From Porphyrobacter sp. GA68 (GTDB lineage: Bacteria; Pseudomonadota; Alphaproteobacteria; Sphingomonadales; Sphingomonadaceae), in assembly GCF_022605525.1 (NCBI RefSeq), contig NZ_JAKQYJ010000002.1, positions 248,001 through 312,000 on the forward strand: 64,000 nt of DNA. The letters run 5' to 3'. The notes under the pieces were generated by a model. The model saw only the letters and a list, made by a program, of their open reading frames with translations. It was not told the origin of the DNA and searched no databases. Below are positions 35,230 through 44,396 of the stretch, in pieces. Position numbers and translations under genes: made by a program. Numbering within the stretch: the stretch's first letter is position 1; every line of letters begins with the position of its first letter.

Positions 35230-35351
35230 GCCGGGCTACCCGGCGAACGGGCGCCAGCATGGCGGTCGGACATGTCCCGCCGGGGCGCCGTCCCGCCAGC
35301 CAGCCCGGCCCCCAGCGCGAAGGCGCCCTGTGGTGCCGTTTCGATCATCAT
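35226..35351 (-). CDS. possible 41-residue linker ORF between rnc and era
   Basis: The 121-bp gap between rnc and era is exactly filled by a frame beginning MMIETAPQGAFALGAG. Its ATG shares a base with the rnc stop (TAATG) and its stop overlaps the era ATG (ATGA). This tiling would carry ribosomes from rnc into era. The peptide has no recognised domain, so a translational relay is as likely as a functional protein. Confidence 0.35.
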   Translation of the reverse strand: MMIETAPQGAFALGAGLAGGTAPRRDMSDRHAGARSPGSPA

Positions 35352-36022
35352 TATGCGAACCTTTCCATGAACGCCCTTGCCGCCTCCTTCTCTGCGTCGG
35401 CCTTGCTGCCGGCCACCGCCTCGGCCTCGCCAACATTCTTCACCCGCACGCGCACGGTGAAGCGGGCCGCGTGATCCGGTCCGAGGCGTTCCACGACCTC
35501 GTATTCGGGCGGCTTGCGACGCTTGGCCGCGGCCCACTCCTGCAGGGCGGATTTGGGATGCTTGGTTCGCCCGGTATCGCCTTCGACCGCATCGCGCCAG
35601 AGGGTTCGGACCTGCGCCCGCGCGGCATCGAAACCCTGGGTGAGAAATTGCGCGCCGAGCAGCGCTTCCATCACGTCGCCAAGGATGTTGTCGCTGTCGC
35701 GCCCGCCGTCCGCCATGGCCTGAGCGGAAATGCGGATATGCGGCGGCAGGTCGATGGCGCGGGCGATGTCCGCGCAGGTTTCCCGGCTGACCAGAGCGTT
35801 CAGCCGCTGCGACAGCTTGCCTTCAGGATCTGCGCCCCGCTGGAACAGCCAGTCCGCGATCGCCAGACCCAGCACCCGGTCGCCCAGGAACTCCAGCCGT
35901 TCGTAATTCTGGTTGGCACCCGTGCTGCCATGGGTGAGCGCGGTTAGCCATATCTCCTCACCTTGCGGGCGGAAGCCGTGCTGCATGAGCCAGGCGAGTG
36001 TCTCGGGCGGCAGCGTGCTCAT
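35351..36022 (-). CDS. rnc: ribonuclease III
   Basis: The double-strand-specific endoribonuclease that processes rRNA precursors and regulatory RNA duplexes. The 223-residue protein has the RNase III signature YERLEFLGDRVLGLAIADWL (starting near residue 40) and a C-terminal double-stranded RNA-binding domain ending with AEKEAARAFMERFA. Its start overlaps the lepB stop by 4 bases (ATGA). The lepB-rnc-era order is common in proteobacteria. Confidence 0.95.
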   Translation of the reverse strand: MSTLPPETLAWLMQHGFRPQGEEIWLTALTHGSTGANQNYERLEFLGDRVLGLAIADWLFQRGADPEGKLSQRLNALVSRETCADIARAIDLPPHIRISAQAMADGGRDSDNILGDVMEALLGAQFLTQGFDAARAQVRTLWRDAVEGDTGRTKHPKSALQEWAAAKRRKPPEYEVVERLGPDHAARFTVRVRVKNVGEAEAVAGSKADAEKEAARAFMERFA

Positions 36023-36849
36023 TCGATCGGCCCGATGCGTCCGGCGCCGAACCAGGTTGAGGGGCGCAGCCAGTCGCCGGCCGCATCGCGGGAGAACGCG
36101 ACCAGTTCCGCGCGGCCCACCAGCTGCTCCTGATCGACCAGGCCCACGCCGCCGCCTGGCCGGGCTGGGAAACGGCTGTCGGCGGACCGGTCGCGGTTGT
36201 CGCCCAGCACGAAAAGTCTGCCGGGCGGCACCCGGACCGGGCCGAAATCGTCCTGCGGCGTGCGGCCCAGATCAAGCACCACATAGCCCCGCCCGTTTGG
36301 CAGGGTTTCCCGGTATGCCGCAACACGGCACCCGGCCGGGCCGGCACAGGCGACGGCGACAGCGGGGTGGACCGCCGCATCCGCCACCTTGTCGCGCATA
36401 ACCGCCCCACCGTTGAGATAGAGCTGCCCGTCGCGCAGCATCACCACATCGCCGGGCAGGCCGATCGCGCGCTTGATGTAGTCGGAACGGTTCAGCGGGT
36501 GGCGGAAGATCACCACGTCGCCGCGTTCGGGTGTGGCCGGTTTTAAGCGGCCGGCGATCAGCGGAAGGTCGAACGGCACCGACAGGCGCGACCAGCCATA
36601 GGGCCATTTCGATGCGATGATGAAGTCCCCATCGGACAGCGTGGGCAGCATCGACTGGGACGGGATGGCGAACGGCGCGGCGACAAGGATGCGGAACGCC
36701 AGCACGATCAGCAGCAGCTTGAGCAGGAAGGAGGCGAAGCTGCGCGCCGGAACGTGTTCGCCTTGCGCCGCGTTACCCGGCGCATTGGCAGCGGTGCCGG
36801 TGTTCTCGAGCGGTCCTGCGCGCCTGCCGATGAACGGACGAACGGTCAC
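36019..36849 (-). CDS. lepB: signal peptidase I
   Basis: The membrane serine protease that removes Sec and Tat signal peptides. The 276-residue protein has a membrane segment at about 38-60, catalytic S66 in AIPSQSMLPT, the general base K126 in DYIKRAIGLPGD and the C-terminal box GDNRDRSADSR. The start is a GTG at 36849. It is the first gene of the rnc-era chain, and its promoter probably lies in the 86-bp gap shared with the divergent pgi. Confidence 0.94.
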   Translation of the reverse strand: MTVRPFIGRRAGPLENTGTAANAPGNAAQGEHVPARSFASFLLKLLLIVLAFRILVAAPFAIPSQSMLPTLSDGDFIIASKWPYGWSRLSVPFDLPLIAGRLKPATPERGDVVIFRHPLNRSDYIKRAIGLPGDVVMLRDGQLYLNGGAVMRDKVADAAVHPAVAVACAGPAGCRVAAYRETLPNGRGYVVLDLGRTPQDDFGPVRVPPGRLFVLGDNRDRSADSRFPARPGGGVGLVDQEQLVGRAELVAFSRDAAGDWLRPSTWFGAGRIGPIE

Positions 36850-36935
36850 GAGCGGGCGATCTCGGCCAACGGAGGCTTTGCAAGGCGCACACGACCTCCT
36901 AACCGGCCCTGGTCAGGCATGGAAGAGGATTCACT

Positions 36936-38501
36936 ATGGGCGAGGCGATACTGCGGGCATGGGAGCAGCTGGAGAGGCTGCCGCGGCCAACCCTGCGCCA
37001 ACTCTTCAGCGCCGGCCGCAGCGGCACCGGCGGCAGCGCGCGGGTGGAAGCGCTGTCCGGCCGCATCAGCTGGACCGATGGGCTGGAACCGGCTCAGAGC
37101 GAGGGCGGCATCCTGTTCGACTGGTCCAAGACGCACCTCGACGACGACGTCCTGTCCGCCTTTGAGAACTTGGCCGGCGCGTGCGGCTTTGCCGAGCGCC
37201 GCGATGCGCTGCTGACCGGCAAGCGGGTCAACGTGACCGAGAACCGCGCCGCGACCCATCCGGCGCAGCGCGGGATCGGGTCGGACGCGGACGTGGAAGA
37301 AGCCGCCGCCCTGCACGAACGCATGCGCCTGCTGGTGGAAGCGATCGGGGAGGGCGCTTTGGGAGAAGTCCGCCACCTTATCCACATCGGCATCGGCGGC
37401 AGCGCGCTGGGTCCGGCGATGGCGGTGGACGCGCTGACCCGCGACGGCGCGGAAGTGGCCGTGCACGTCGTCTCGAACATCGACGGGTTGGCCCTGGAAC
37501 AGGCGTTCGCCGCCTGCGATCCGCAAACCACGCTGATCGCGGTCGCGTCCAAGACCTTTACCACCATCGAGACGATGACAAATGCCCGCAGCGCGCTGCG
37601 CTGGCTGGAGGAAAACGGCGTCGCGGACGCTTACGGGCGGGTCATCGCGCTGACCGCCGCGCCCGACAAGGCGGTTGAGTTCGGCGTGGACGAAACACGC
37701 GTGCTGCCGTTCCCCGACAGCGTGGGCGGGCGTTATTCGCTGTGGTCGTCCATTGGCTTTCCGGTGGCGCTGGCAAGCGGGTGGGATGATTTCGCGGCGA
37801 TGCTGCGCGGGGCGCGCGCCGTGGACGAACATTTCCGCGACACCCATGGCCGCGACAACCTGCCGCTGCGCGCGGCTTTCGCGGACCAGTACTACGCCCG
37901 CGTCCGCGGCTGCCAGACCCGCGGTGTTTTCGCCTATGACGAACGCCTCGCCCTGTTTCCTGCCTATCTTCAGCAGCTGGAAATGGAGTCGAACGGCAAG
38001 CGCGTAACCGCCGACATGCGCCCGGTGGATGGTGCGACCGCGCCGATCACCTGGGGCGGGGTCGGGACGGATGCGCAGCACGCCGTGTTCCAGCTGCTTC
38101 ATCAGGGAACGCATCTGGTCCCGGTGGAATTCATCGCGGCCATCGCACCGGGAGACGACCTCGACCCGGCGCACCACCGCATCCTGCTGCAGAACTGCTT
38201 TGCCCAGGGTGCTGCGCTGATGACCGGCAAGAAGGGCGAGGATCCGGCGCGCAACTATCCCGGAGACAGGCCATCGGCCACCATGCTGTGCGACGACATC
38301 GACGCAGCGACGCTGGGCGCGCTGATCGCCTTCCACGAACACCGGACGTTCTGCAACGCCGTGTTGATGGAAATCAATCCCTTCGATCAGTTCGGCGTGG
38401 AGCTGGGCAAACAGATGGCTAAGGAAATCGATGCGGGCGGCGGCGATTTCGACGAGAGTACCCTCGCGCTGCTGCGCCAGGCGGGTCTGCTGCAACCCTG
38501 A
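36936..38501 (+). CDS. pgi: glucose-6-phosphate isomerase
   Basis: The cytoplasmic enzyme interconverting glucose 6-phosphate and fructose 6-phosphate. The 521-residue protein has the SIS-fold signatures GIGGSALGP and VASKTFTTIETMTNA, and the C-terminal EINPFDQFGVELGKQ motif, a PGI hallmark. GAGGA precedes the ATG. It is divergent from lepB. Confidence 0.95.
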   Translation: MGEAILRAWEQLERLPRPTLRQLFSAGRSGTGGSARVEALSGRISWTDGLEPAQSEGGILFDWSKTHLDDDVLSAFENLAGACGFAERRDALLTGKRVNVTENRAATHPAQRGIGSDADVEEAAALHERMRLLVEAIGEGALGEVRHLIHIGIGGSALGPAMAVDALTRDGAEVAVHVVSNIDGLALEQAFAACDPQTTLIAVASKTFTTIETMTNARSALRWLEENGVADAYGRVIALTAAPDKAVEFGVDETRVLPFPDSVGGRYSLWSSIGFPVALASGWDDFAAMLRGARAVDEHFRDTHGRDNLPLRAAFADQYYARVRGCQTRGVFAYDERLALFPAYLQQLEMESNGKRVTADMRPVDGATAPITWGGVGTDAQHAVFQLLHQGTHLVPVEFIAAIAPGDDLDPAHHRILLQNCFAQGAALMTGKKGEDPARNYPGDRPSATMLCDDIDAATLGALIAFHEHRTFCNAVLMEINPFDQFGVELGKQMAKEIDAGGGDFDESTLALLRQAGLLQP

Positions 38502-38552
38502 GCGCCCTTTTCGCGACGCCAGCTTTCCTTACCATCAAACAGGAACCACCTG

Positions 38553-39542
38553 ATGCTAACCGACATCCTCCTCCTGATCGGCGGCCTTGTTCTCCTCATC
38601 GGCGGAGGCGAACTGCTGGTGCGAGGAGCCGTGAAGATCGCGGCAAGGCTGGGCCTGTCGCCCATGCTGATCGGCCTGACGGTGGTGGGGATGGGGACGT
38701 CCATGCCGGAACTGGCGGCGTCGGTGCAGGCCGCGGCCGCTGGTTCGCCGGGCATTGCCCTGGGCAACATCGTGGGATCGAACCTTGCCAACACGCTGCT
38801 GATCCTGGGGATCGCCGCGTTGATCGCGCCGATCGCAGTGCCGCGCGGAGTGTTGTGGCGCGACGGCGGTGTCGGTCTGGGGGCGGCGGCACTGCTGCTG
38901 CTGGCCGGGTGGTTCACGGGCCTGACGCGGCCGGCGGGTGCGCTGTTCGTGCTGCTGCTGGTGGGCTACATCTACTACGCCTATCGCAAGGAACGCGTCG
39001 GCGGGGCGCACAGCGCGGCCTATGACCGGGGCGAAGCGGTGGTCGAGGTGGATCCGGCGCTGTCGCCCTCGGCCACGGCGCAGGGGAGCCTGCTGGTCTC
39101 GATCCTGCTGTTCGTGGGCGGGCTCGGCCTGGTGGTCGGCGGGGGATCGCTGCTGGTGCGCGGCGCCGTCAGCATCGCGCAGGGTGCGGGCATCACGGAG
39201 GAGGTGATCGGTCTCACCATCGTCGCCATCGGCACCAGCCTGCCCGAACTCGTCACCTCCGCCATCGCCGCCCTGCGCAAGCAGGGGGAGATTGCGCTGG
39301 GGAACGTGCTTGGCTCCAACATCTACAACGTGCTGTTCATCGGCGGGGTGACGGGGCTGGTGACGCCGGGTCCGGTGCCCCCGTCCATCGTGGCGTTCGA
39401 CCTGCCGTTGATGATCGGGGCGTCCGCCGCCCTGATGTTCTTTGCCTGGACCGGCGGCCGACTGGCCCGGCGCGAAGGCGCGGCGTTCTTCGCTGCCTAT
39501 GTGGTTTACACGGTGACGACGGCGGGGCTGGTCGCGTTCTGA
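38553..39542 (+). CDS. CaCA-family sodium/calcium antiporter
   Basis: A 329-residue inner-membrane exchanger of the YrbG type with about ten membrane segments in two inverted halves. Each half has the alpha-repeat: GMGTSMPEL with GNIVGSNLANTLL (G71) and AIGTSLPELVTSA with GNVLGSNIYNVLF (G250). The ion pair cannot be told from sequence alone. AGGA lies upstream of the ATG. It is 51 bases after pgi. Confidence 0.9.
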   Translation: MLTDILLLIGGLVLLIGGGELLVRGAVKIAARLGLSPMLIGLTVVGMGTSMPELAASVQAAAAGSPGIALGNIVGSNLANTLLILGIAALIAPIAVPRGVLWRDGGVGLGAAALLLLAGWFTGLTRPAGALFVLLLVGYIYYAYRKERVGGAHSAAYDRGEAVVEVDPALSPSATAQGSLLVSILLFVGGLGLVVGGGSLLVRGAVSIAQGAGITEEVIGLTIVAIGTSLPELVTSAIAALRKQGEIALGNVLGSNIYNVLFIGGVTGLVTPGPVPPSIVAFDLPLMIGASAALMFFAWTGGRLARREGAAFFAAYVVYTVTTAGLVAF

Positions 39543-39623
39543 TCATGCGGGTGGCCCGCCATCCTTGCCGCCCGCGCCCGCCTTGTTCATAGGCGGGTAT
39601 ACAGCAGCAGGAACACACCGCGC

Positions 39624-40973
39624 ATGGCAAGCGAATACGATTACGACCTTTTCACCATCGGCGCGGGTTCGGGCGGCGTGCGCGCCAGCCGCGTGTCGGC
39701 CGCCCACGGCGCCAGGGTCGCCGTTGCCGAAGAGTATCGGGTGGGCGGCACCTGCGTCATCCGCGGCTGCGTGCCCAAGAAGATGCTGGTCTATGGCGCG
39801 CATTTCGCCGAGGATCTGGAGGATGCCCGGAAGTTCGGATGGACGCTGGGCGAATGTTCGTTCGACTGGAAAACGCTGCGCGACAATGTGCTGGCCGACG
39901 TCGACCGGTTGAACGGCGCCTACACCGACACGCTGGAGAACAACGGGGTCGACATTATCCACGAACGCGCGAGGCTGACCGGCCCGCACGAAGTCACGCT
40001 GGACAGCGGCAAGGTCGTGACCGCCCGCCACATCCTTGTTGCCGTGGGCGCGCGGCCGCGGGTGCCCGACGTGCCAGGGGCGGAACTGGGCATCACCAGC
40101 AACGAGTGCTTCCATCTCGATGCGGTGCCGGAACGGGTGCTGATCGTCGGGGGCGGTTACATCGCCAACGAGTTTGCCGGCATCTTCAACCAGTTCGGGG
40201 CCACTGTCACCATCGTCAACCGGGGCGACACGATCCTGCGCGGCTATGACGAGAGCGTGCGCGACCGCCTGCTCCAGATCAGCCTTCTCAAGGGGTTGAA
40301 CTTCCGCTTCCATGCCTCGCCCACCCGGCTGGAACGGACGGACAGCGGCTGCATCAGGGTGGAGATGACCGGCCACGACCCGGTGGAGGTCGATTGCCTG
40401 TTGTGGGCCACCGGCCGGGTGCCCAACACCCACGATCTGGGGCTGGAGGATGCCGGGGTCGAGCTGGGCGAGCAGGGCGAGATCAAGGTGGACCGCTTCT
40501 CCAGGACCAGCGTCGAGAACATCTACGCCGTAGGCGATTGCACCGACCGGATCCAGTTGACCCCGGTGGCGATCCGCGAAGGCCAGGCGTTCGCCGATAC
40601 GGTGTTCGGCGGCAATCCGTCCTGCGTGAACTATGACTGCGTTCCCAGCGCCGTGTTCAGCCACCCGCCGATGGCCGGGGTCGGCATGACCGAAGGAGAG
40701 GCGCGGAACAAGCTGGGTTCGGTAAAGGTGTATCAATCTGACTTCCGCCCGATGAAGAACGTGCTGGCGCAGCGCAACGAACGCTCGCTCTACAAGATGA
40801 TCTGCCATGGAGAGAACGACCAGATCGTCGGGCTGCACATGATCGGCCCGGACGCTCCGGAAATCCTGCAGGCGGCGGCGGTGGCGGTGAAGGCCGGCCT
40901 CACCAAGGCTGATTTCGACGCCACTGTGGCGCTGCACCCGACCATGGCGGAAGAGCTGGTGCTGCTGCGATAG
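39624..40973 (+). CDS. gor: glutathione-disulfide reductase
   Basis: A 449-residue FAD/NADPH disulfide reductase. The redox pair is C44/C49 in GGTCVIRGCVPKK, a spelling typical of alphaproteobacterial glutathione reductase. The NADPH-binding VGGGYIANEFAG and the C-terminal catalytic HPTMAEE complete the family pattern. It keeps the cytoplasmic glutathione pool reduced and parallels trxB elsewhere in the window. Confidence 0.93.
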   Translation: MASEYDYDLFTIGAGSGGVRASRVSAAHGARVAVAEEYRVGGTCVIRGCVPKKMLVYGAHFAEDLEDARKFGWTLGECSFDWKTLRDNVLADVDRLNGAYTDTLENNGVDIIHERARLTGPHEVTLDSGKVVTARHILVAVGARPRVPDVPGAELGITSNECFHLDAVPERVLIVGGGYIANEFAGIFNQFGATVTIVNRGDTILRGYDESVRDRLLQISLLKGLNFRFHASPTRLERTDSGCIRVEMTGHDPVEVDCLLWATGRVPNTHDLGLEDAGVELGEQGEIKVDRFSRTSVENIYAVGDCTDRIQLTPVAIREGQAFADTVFGGNPSCVNYDCVPSAVFSHPPMAGVGMTEGEARNKLGSVKVYQSDFRPMKNVLAQRNERSLYKMICHGENDQIVGLHMIGPDAPEILQAAAVAVKAGLTKADFDATVALHPTMAEELVLLR

Positions 40974-41073
40974 GGCGCGGGGCGGGATCGGTGGACAACT
41001 TGCGCTCGCCGCCTTGCGGGGCCGGCGCGCAGCCGGCTACCGTCCGCGCAACAGCCTGCGCAGGAGCCAGCGT

Positions 41074-41625
41074 ATGAATGCACTCGCCTCTAACGGTCAG
41101 CTTCGCGCCAGCGTCGTGAGGTGGGCGCTGGTGACGGTGCCTGGCGTGATGTTGCTGGGATTCCTGTCGGGCCAGGTGGGCGGGGATGCGGATTCCCTGT
41201 GGTTCCAATCGCTGGCGAAGCCCGCCACCTACCCGCCACCGGCGACGTTCGGCATCGTATGGACCATCCTTTACGCGCTGATCGGCTTCGCGCTGGCGCT
41301 GGTGGGCGCGGCGCATGGCGCCCGGCGGCGCGGACTGGCACTTGGCTTGTTCGCGGTGCAGCTGGCGCTCAACCTTGCCTGGACGCCGCTGTTCTTCGGG
41401 GCGTATCAGATCACCGGCGCGCTAATCCTCCTGCTGGTGCTGGATGTCGCGGTGATCGCCACCACCATCGTGTTCTGGCAGGTGCGGCGCGCGGCGGGGC
41501 TGCTGATGCTGCCCTATCTCGCGTGGGTGCTGTTCGCGACCGTGCTCAACTGGCAGTTTCTGGTGCTGAACCCGGATGCCGACGGCGGGCGCGGGGTCGA
41601 GGCGGCGGAACGGATCGCGCTCTAG
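41074..41625 (+). CDS. TspO/MBR-family membrane protein
   Basis: A 183-residue five-helix membrane protein. The TspO signatures WFQSLAKPATYPPPATFGIVW (written here in two parts, WFQSLAKPATYPPP and FGIVWTILY) and LNLAWTPLFFG are clear. TspO proteins bind porphyrins and modulate tetrapyrrole-related regulation in alphaproteobacteria. CAGGAG lies before the ATG at 41074. There is a longer C-terminal tail than the minimal family. Confidence 0.9.
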   Translation: MNALASNGQLRASVVRWALVTVPGVMLLGFLSGQVGGDADSLWFQSLAKPATYPPPATFGIVWTILYALIGFALALVGAAHGARRRGLALGLFAVQLALNLAWTPLFFGAYQITGALILLLVLDVAVIATTIVFWQVRRAAGLLMLPYLAWVLFATVLNWQFLVLNPDADGGRGVEAAERIAL

Positions 41626-41667
41626 CACCGCTGGACAAAGCGGCCGGGGCGCACCACATCTGCTGTC

Positions 41668-41985
41668 ATGCAAAGCGACAACAAACTCATCGCCGATTTC
41701 GTCAAGCTCGCCAACAGCGCGGCTGGTACTCTCGCGGGCATGACGCGCGAAGCGCGTGAAAGCGCACGGGAACGCCTGCGCGAAACCATGGGCGGAGAGG
41801 ACTTCGTGTCGCGCGATGAATTCGAAGCGGTCAAGGCCATGGCCGCCAACGCACGCGCCGAGGCCGACCGGCTGGCCGAACGGGTCGCCGCGCTCGAGGC
41901 AATCCATAGCGGCAGCCGGACGGCGGAGGGCAACGCTCCGACGCAGGCGCAAGGCCGCGACGACAGCGCGCCTGCGGCCGCCTAA
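41668..41985 (+). CDS. UbiK-type accessory factor (BMFP coiled-coil protein)
   Basis: A 105-residue mostly helical protein with the BMFP pattern: an amphipathic N-terminus NKLIADFVKLANSAAGTL followed by a coiled coil (SRDEFEAVKAMAANARAEAD) and a low-complexity tail. UbiK assists ubiquinone synthesis; older names describe membrane fusogenic activity. The ATG at 41668 is 42 bases after tspO. Confidence 0.75.
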   Translation: MQSDNKLIADFVKLANSAAGTLAGMTREARESARERLRETMGGEDFVSRDEFEAVKAMAANARAEADRLAERVAALEAIHSGSRTAEGNAPTQAQGRDDSAPAAA

Positions 41986-42058
41986 CTTACCGCAATTCAG
42001 GAACATCTTTTCTGCAGCAGCCGTTTCTACTCTACCGGCGAGCAGGAAAGTGAAGCAC

Positions 42059-42307
42059 ATGTTCACACAGCTAAATCCGCCCATTCCGCTGCATGTTCTG
42101 GGACGGGGCGACGGTCATGCCCTCGGCGTCATCGACTACGGGGCGGAGCACAACCTTCTGTGGGTCACGGCCATCAATGCGACCGGCGAAATATGGTGCG
42201 CACCCAATCCGCAGGTGCGGATGCAGGGCAACTGGTCGATGGACCGGCAAAAGCCGATGGCGGTCAAGGCGTCGCAGGAAAGCCTGGCACGTCAGGACGG
42301 CTGCTGA
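42059..42307 (+). CDS. 82-residue conserved-looking hypothetical protein
   Basis: A small beta-rich protein starting MFTQLNPPIPLHVLGRGDG with an LLWVTAINATGEIWCAPNP core. Similar short proteins occur in alphaproteobacteria without a known role. CAGGAAAG precedes the start. It sits between the UbiK-type gene and recO and may be co-transcribed with recO, 54 bases downstream. Confidence 0.6.
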   Translation: MFTQLNPPIPLHVLGRGDGHALGVIDYGAEHNLLWVTAINATGEIWCAPNPQVRMQGNWSMDRQKPMAVKASQESLARQDGC

Positions 42308-42361
42308 GCGCCGATCCCCTTGCCTTGCGCCGAGTGGTGCCAAGGCCCATGAACACGGCCG

Positions 42362-42967
42362 ATGCTGCGCCTGTCCGCTCCTGCCATTCTGCTTGCCGCG
42401 CGGCCTCATGGCGAAACAGGTAGCGTCGTACGGCTGCTCACGGCGGAGGCGGGGGTGGTCGCCGCCTATGTCGCCGGCGGACGCGGCCGGCATATCCGGC
42501 CCATAGTCCTGCCCGGCAACCGCGTCGCCGCAGAGATCACCGCCCGGTCCGACAGTCAGTTGCCGTTTGCCCGGCTGGAACTGGTGGAAAGCCGCGCGCC
42601 GTTCCTCACCGAACCGCTGCCCGCCGCCGCCATCGCCTGGGTGGCGGCTCTGACCACCGCAGCCCTGCCGGAACGCAACGCCTATCCTTCGCTGTACGAG
42701 GCGCTGGACGGGCTGCTGGCTGCGGTCTGCTCGGCCCCGGCGGCGCGGCTGTGGCTGCCGGCGCTGATCGTTTACGAAAGGTTGCTGCTGCGCGAACTCG
42801 GCTATGGCGAGGCGCGGGTGCCGGTGCCGTCCGATGCGCCAGGGCAGCTGGCGGTGTTCGCTCGGCAGGGGCGGGCGGTGGCGCGCTTCCTCCTCGCCGA
42901 CGCACCAGGCGATGCCATCGCCGCGCGCGAGGTGCTGCTTGGCAGGCTGGAACGGATGATCGCCTAG
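42362..42967 (+). CDS. recO: DNA repair protein RecO
   Basis: A recombination mediator that helps RecA load on single-stranded DNA in the RecF pathway. The 201-residue protein begins with the OB-fold pattern APAILLAARPHGETGSVVRLLTAEAG and continues with a helical domain. No zinc-binding cysteines are present, as in many proteobacterial RecO. It is shorter than E. coli RecO (about 240). Its stop overlaps the stop region of the facing mannosyltransferase by 4 bases. Confidence 0.85.
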   Translation: MLRLSAPAILLAARPHGETGSVVRLLTAEAGVVAAYVAGGRGRHIRPIVLPGNRVAAEITARSDSQLPFARLELVESRAPFLTEPLPAAAIAWVAALTTAALPERNAYPSLYEALDGLLAAVCSAPAARLWLPALIVYERLLLRELGYGEARVPVPSDAPGQLAVFARQGRAVARFLLADAPGDAIAAREVLLGRLERMIA

Positions 42968-44232
42968 ATCCAGCTTGCCAGCCACATCCACCGCTGAAAA
43001 CCGTCACGCTCGGCCAGCGGACCCGCACTGAGGACAGGCCAGAACCACGCAAACAGCGCCATGCTGGCCCCCAGCGGCAGCAGCGCCGCCCAGCGCCTGC
43101 CATGCCGCCACAGCGCGTCGAGCGCCAGCGCCAGTGCGGCCAGCAGGAAGCAATGCGGCAACAGGTAGTGGTAGAAGAACTGTATCGGCTTTGCGGCCAC
43201 GATCCAGAAGCCGAAGCCAACGGCATACAGCACCACCACCGCCAGCGCCGCGCGGTCCGCCCGCACCGCCGCCGCCCACACGCACCAGGCAAGCGCGGCC
43301 AGCCCCAGCAGCATGGTCAGCGGATTGCCCAGCATCAGGATGCCGCGCTGCGCCCCGTCGGTGAATTCGTACATGTACCAGATCGGGCGCAGGTTCAGCG
43401 CCCACTGCCACCACACGCTCTGGTAGTTGTGCGGGGTAGTGACCGATTCCTGCAGTGCCAGCATCCGCATCTGGTGCGTCCAGAAGTCGCCTTGCAGCGG
43501 ATCGGACGCCAGCCAGAATGCGGGCGCAAAGGTCGCGGCATAGACGATGAGCGGCACCACGCCGAGCCACACCCCCGCTTCGCGCAGCGAGACCCCCGGC
43601 ACGGGCAAGCCGCGGCGGCTGGTCAGCAGGCGCCGCCGGCCTGCGCGCAGGCGCCAGATGAAGAACGCCGCACCCGGCAGCGGCAGCAGGGGCGCGACAT
43701 TCCACTTGGTGCCAAGCGCCAGTCCCAGCATCACACCGCACAGTGCCAATCGCCAGCGCCCGGTTTCCGGTTCGCGGCACGCCGCCGACCCCTGCCACAG
43801 GGCAACCGCGAAAAACGTGACCATCGGCATGTCCAGCATGGCGACCCGGCTCTGCACGAACAGCATGAACCCCGTCGCCAGCAGCACTCCGTAGGCCAGC
43901 GTCGCAAACCGCCGGCAGCTGGCGAACCACAGGGCGCGCATGGCCGCGAACAGCGTGACCGCGCCGGCCAGAGCGCCGGGCAGGCGCCAGCCCCAGACAT
44001 TGTCGCCCAGCAGGTGCATGCTGCCCGCCAGGATCAGCTTGCCAAGCGGCGGGTGTTCGAGATTGAGCAGTTGCCCGTTCAGCCACGCGCGGGCCGCAGG
44101 AATGTAGTGGACTTCATCAAAGAAGGTATGGCCGGGTACGTTCAGCCGCATCAGGACGAGCGCCAGGAAAGCGCCCGCGATGATCCATGTCCAGCCGACG
44201 GGGTCGCGAAGTTGGCCGTGCGGCTGCTGCAT
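42964..44232 (-). CDS. protein O-mannosyltransferase-family glycosyltransferase (GT39-like)
   Basis: A multi-pass membrane glycosyltransferase of the dolichyl-phosphate-mannose protein mannosyltransferase family. The first periplasmic loop has the catalytic-type acidic pair in HTFFDEVHYIPAARAWL followed by LEHPPLGKLIL, and around ten hydrophobic segments follow. I use the ATG at 44232 (422 residues); the frame is open further upstream to 44346 but the extra residues lack similarity. It could glycosylate exported proteins or a lipid-linked sugar. The acceptor is unknown. Confidence 0.82.
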   Translation of the reverse strand: MQQPHGQLRDPVGWTWIIAGAFLALVLMRLNVPGHTFFDEVHYIPAARAWLNGQLLNLEHPPLGKLILAGSMHLLGDNVWGWRLPGALAGAVTLFAAMRALWFASCRRFATLAYGVLLATGFMLFVQSRVAMLDMPMVTFFAVALWQGSAACREPETGRWRLALCGVMLGLALGTKWNVAPLLPLPGAAFFIWRLRAGRRRLLTSRRGLPVPGVSLREAGVWLGVVPLIVYAATFAPAFWLASDPLQGDFWTHQMRMLALQESVTTPHNYQSVWWQWALNLRPIWYMYEFTDGAQRGILMLGNPLTMLLGLAALAWCVWAAAVRADRAALAVVVLYAVGFGFWIVAAKPIQFFYHYLLPHCFLLAALALALDALWRHGRRWAALLPLGASMALFAWFWPVLSAGPLAERDGFQRWMWLASWI

Positions 44233-44358
44233 TGCGGGCCGCGAAGTAGCGGGACCACCTGTGTCCGGCAAGTACCGGTCTGCGGATAAAATCAATCCGA
44301 ACGACTGCTTAAGTATGAATCCCGCTTGCGTTGAACCCGGAACCATTTAACTCGTGCA

Positions 44359-44372
44359 CACTTGAACAAGTG
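44359..44372. promoter_or_regulatory. palindromic operator candidate
   Basis: A perfect 14-bp palindrome CACTTGAACAAGTG lies 24 bases upstream of the ATG of the small secreted-type gene and between it and the divergent mannosyltransferase gene. Its size and position fit a dimeric repressor or activator site. No regulator is assigned. Confidence 0.4.
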
Positions 44373-44396
44373 ACGCAGTCAAGGAGGTCGCTGATA

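Noticed and set aside
36019-36849. lepB disruption, because several Ala/Arg-rich frames overlap it
   Set aside because: The catalytic Ser, Lys and the C-terminal boxes are all in one frame with normal spacing.
42362-42967. RecO as a truncated gene because it lacks a zinc finger
   Set aside because: Many proteobacterial RecO proteins lack zinc ligands, and the N-terminal OB-fold and helical domains are intact. The shorter length is within what can be expected.
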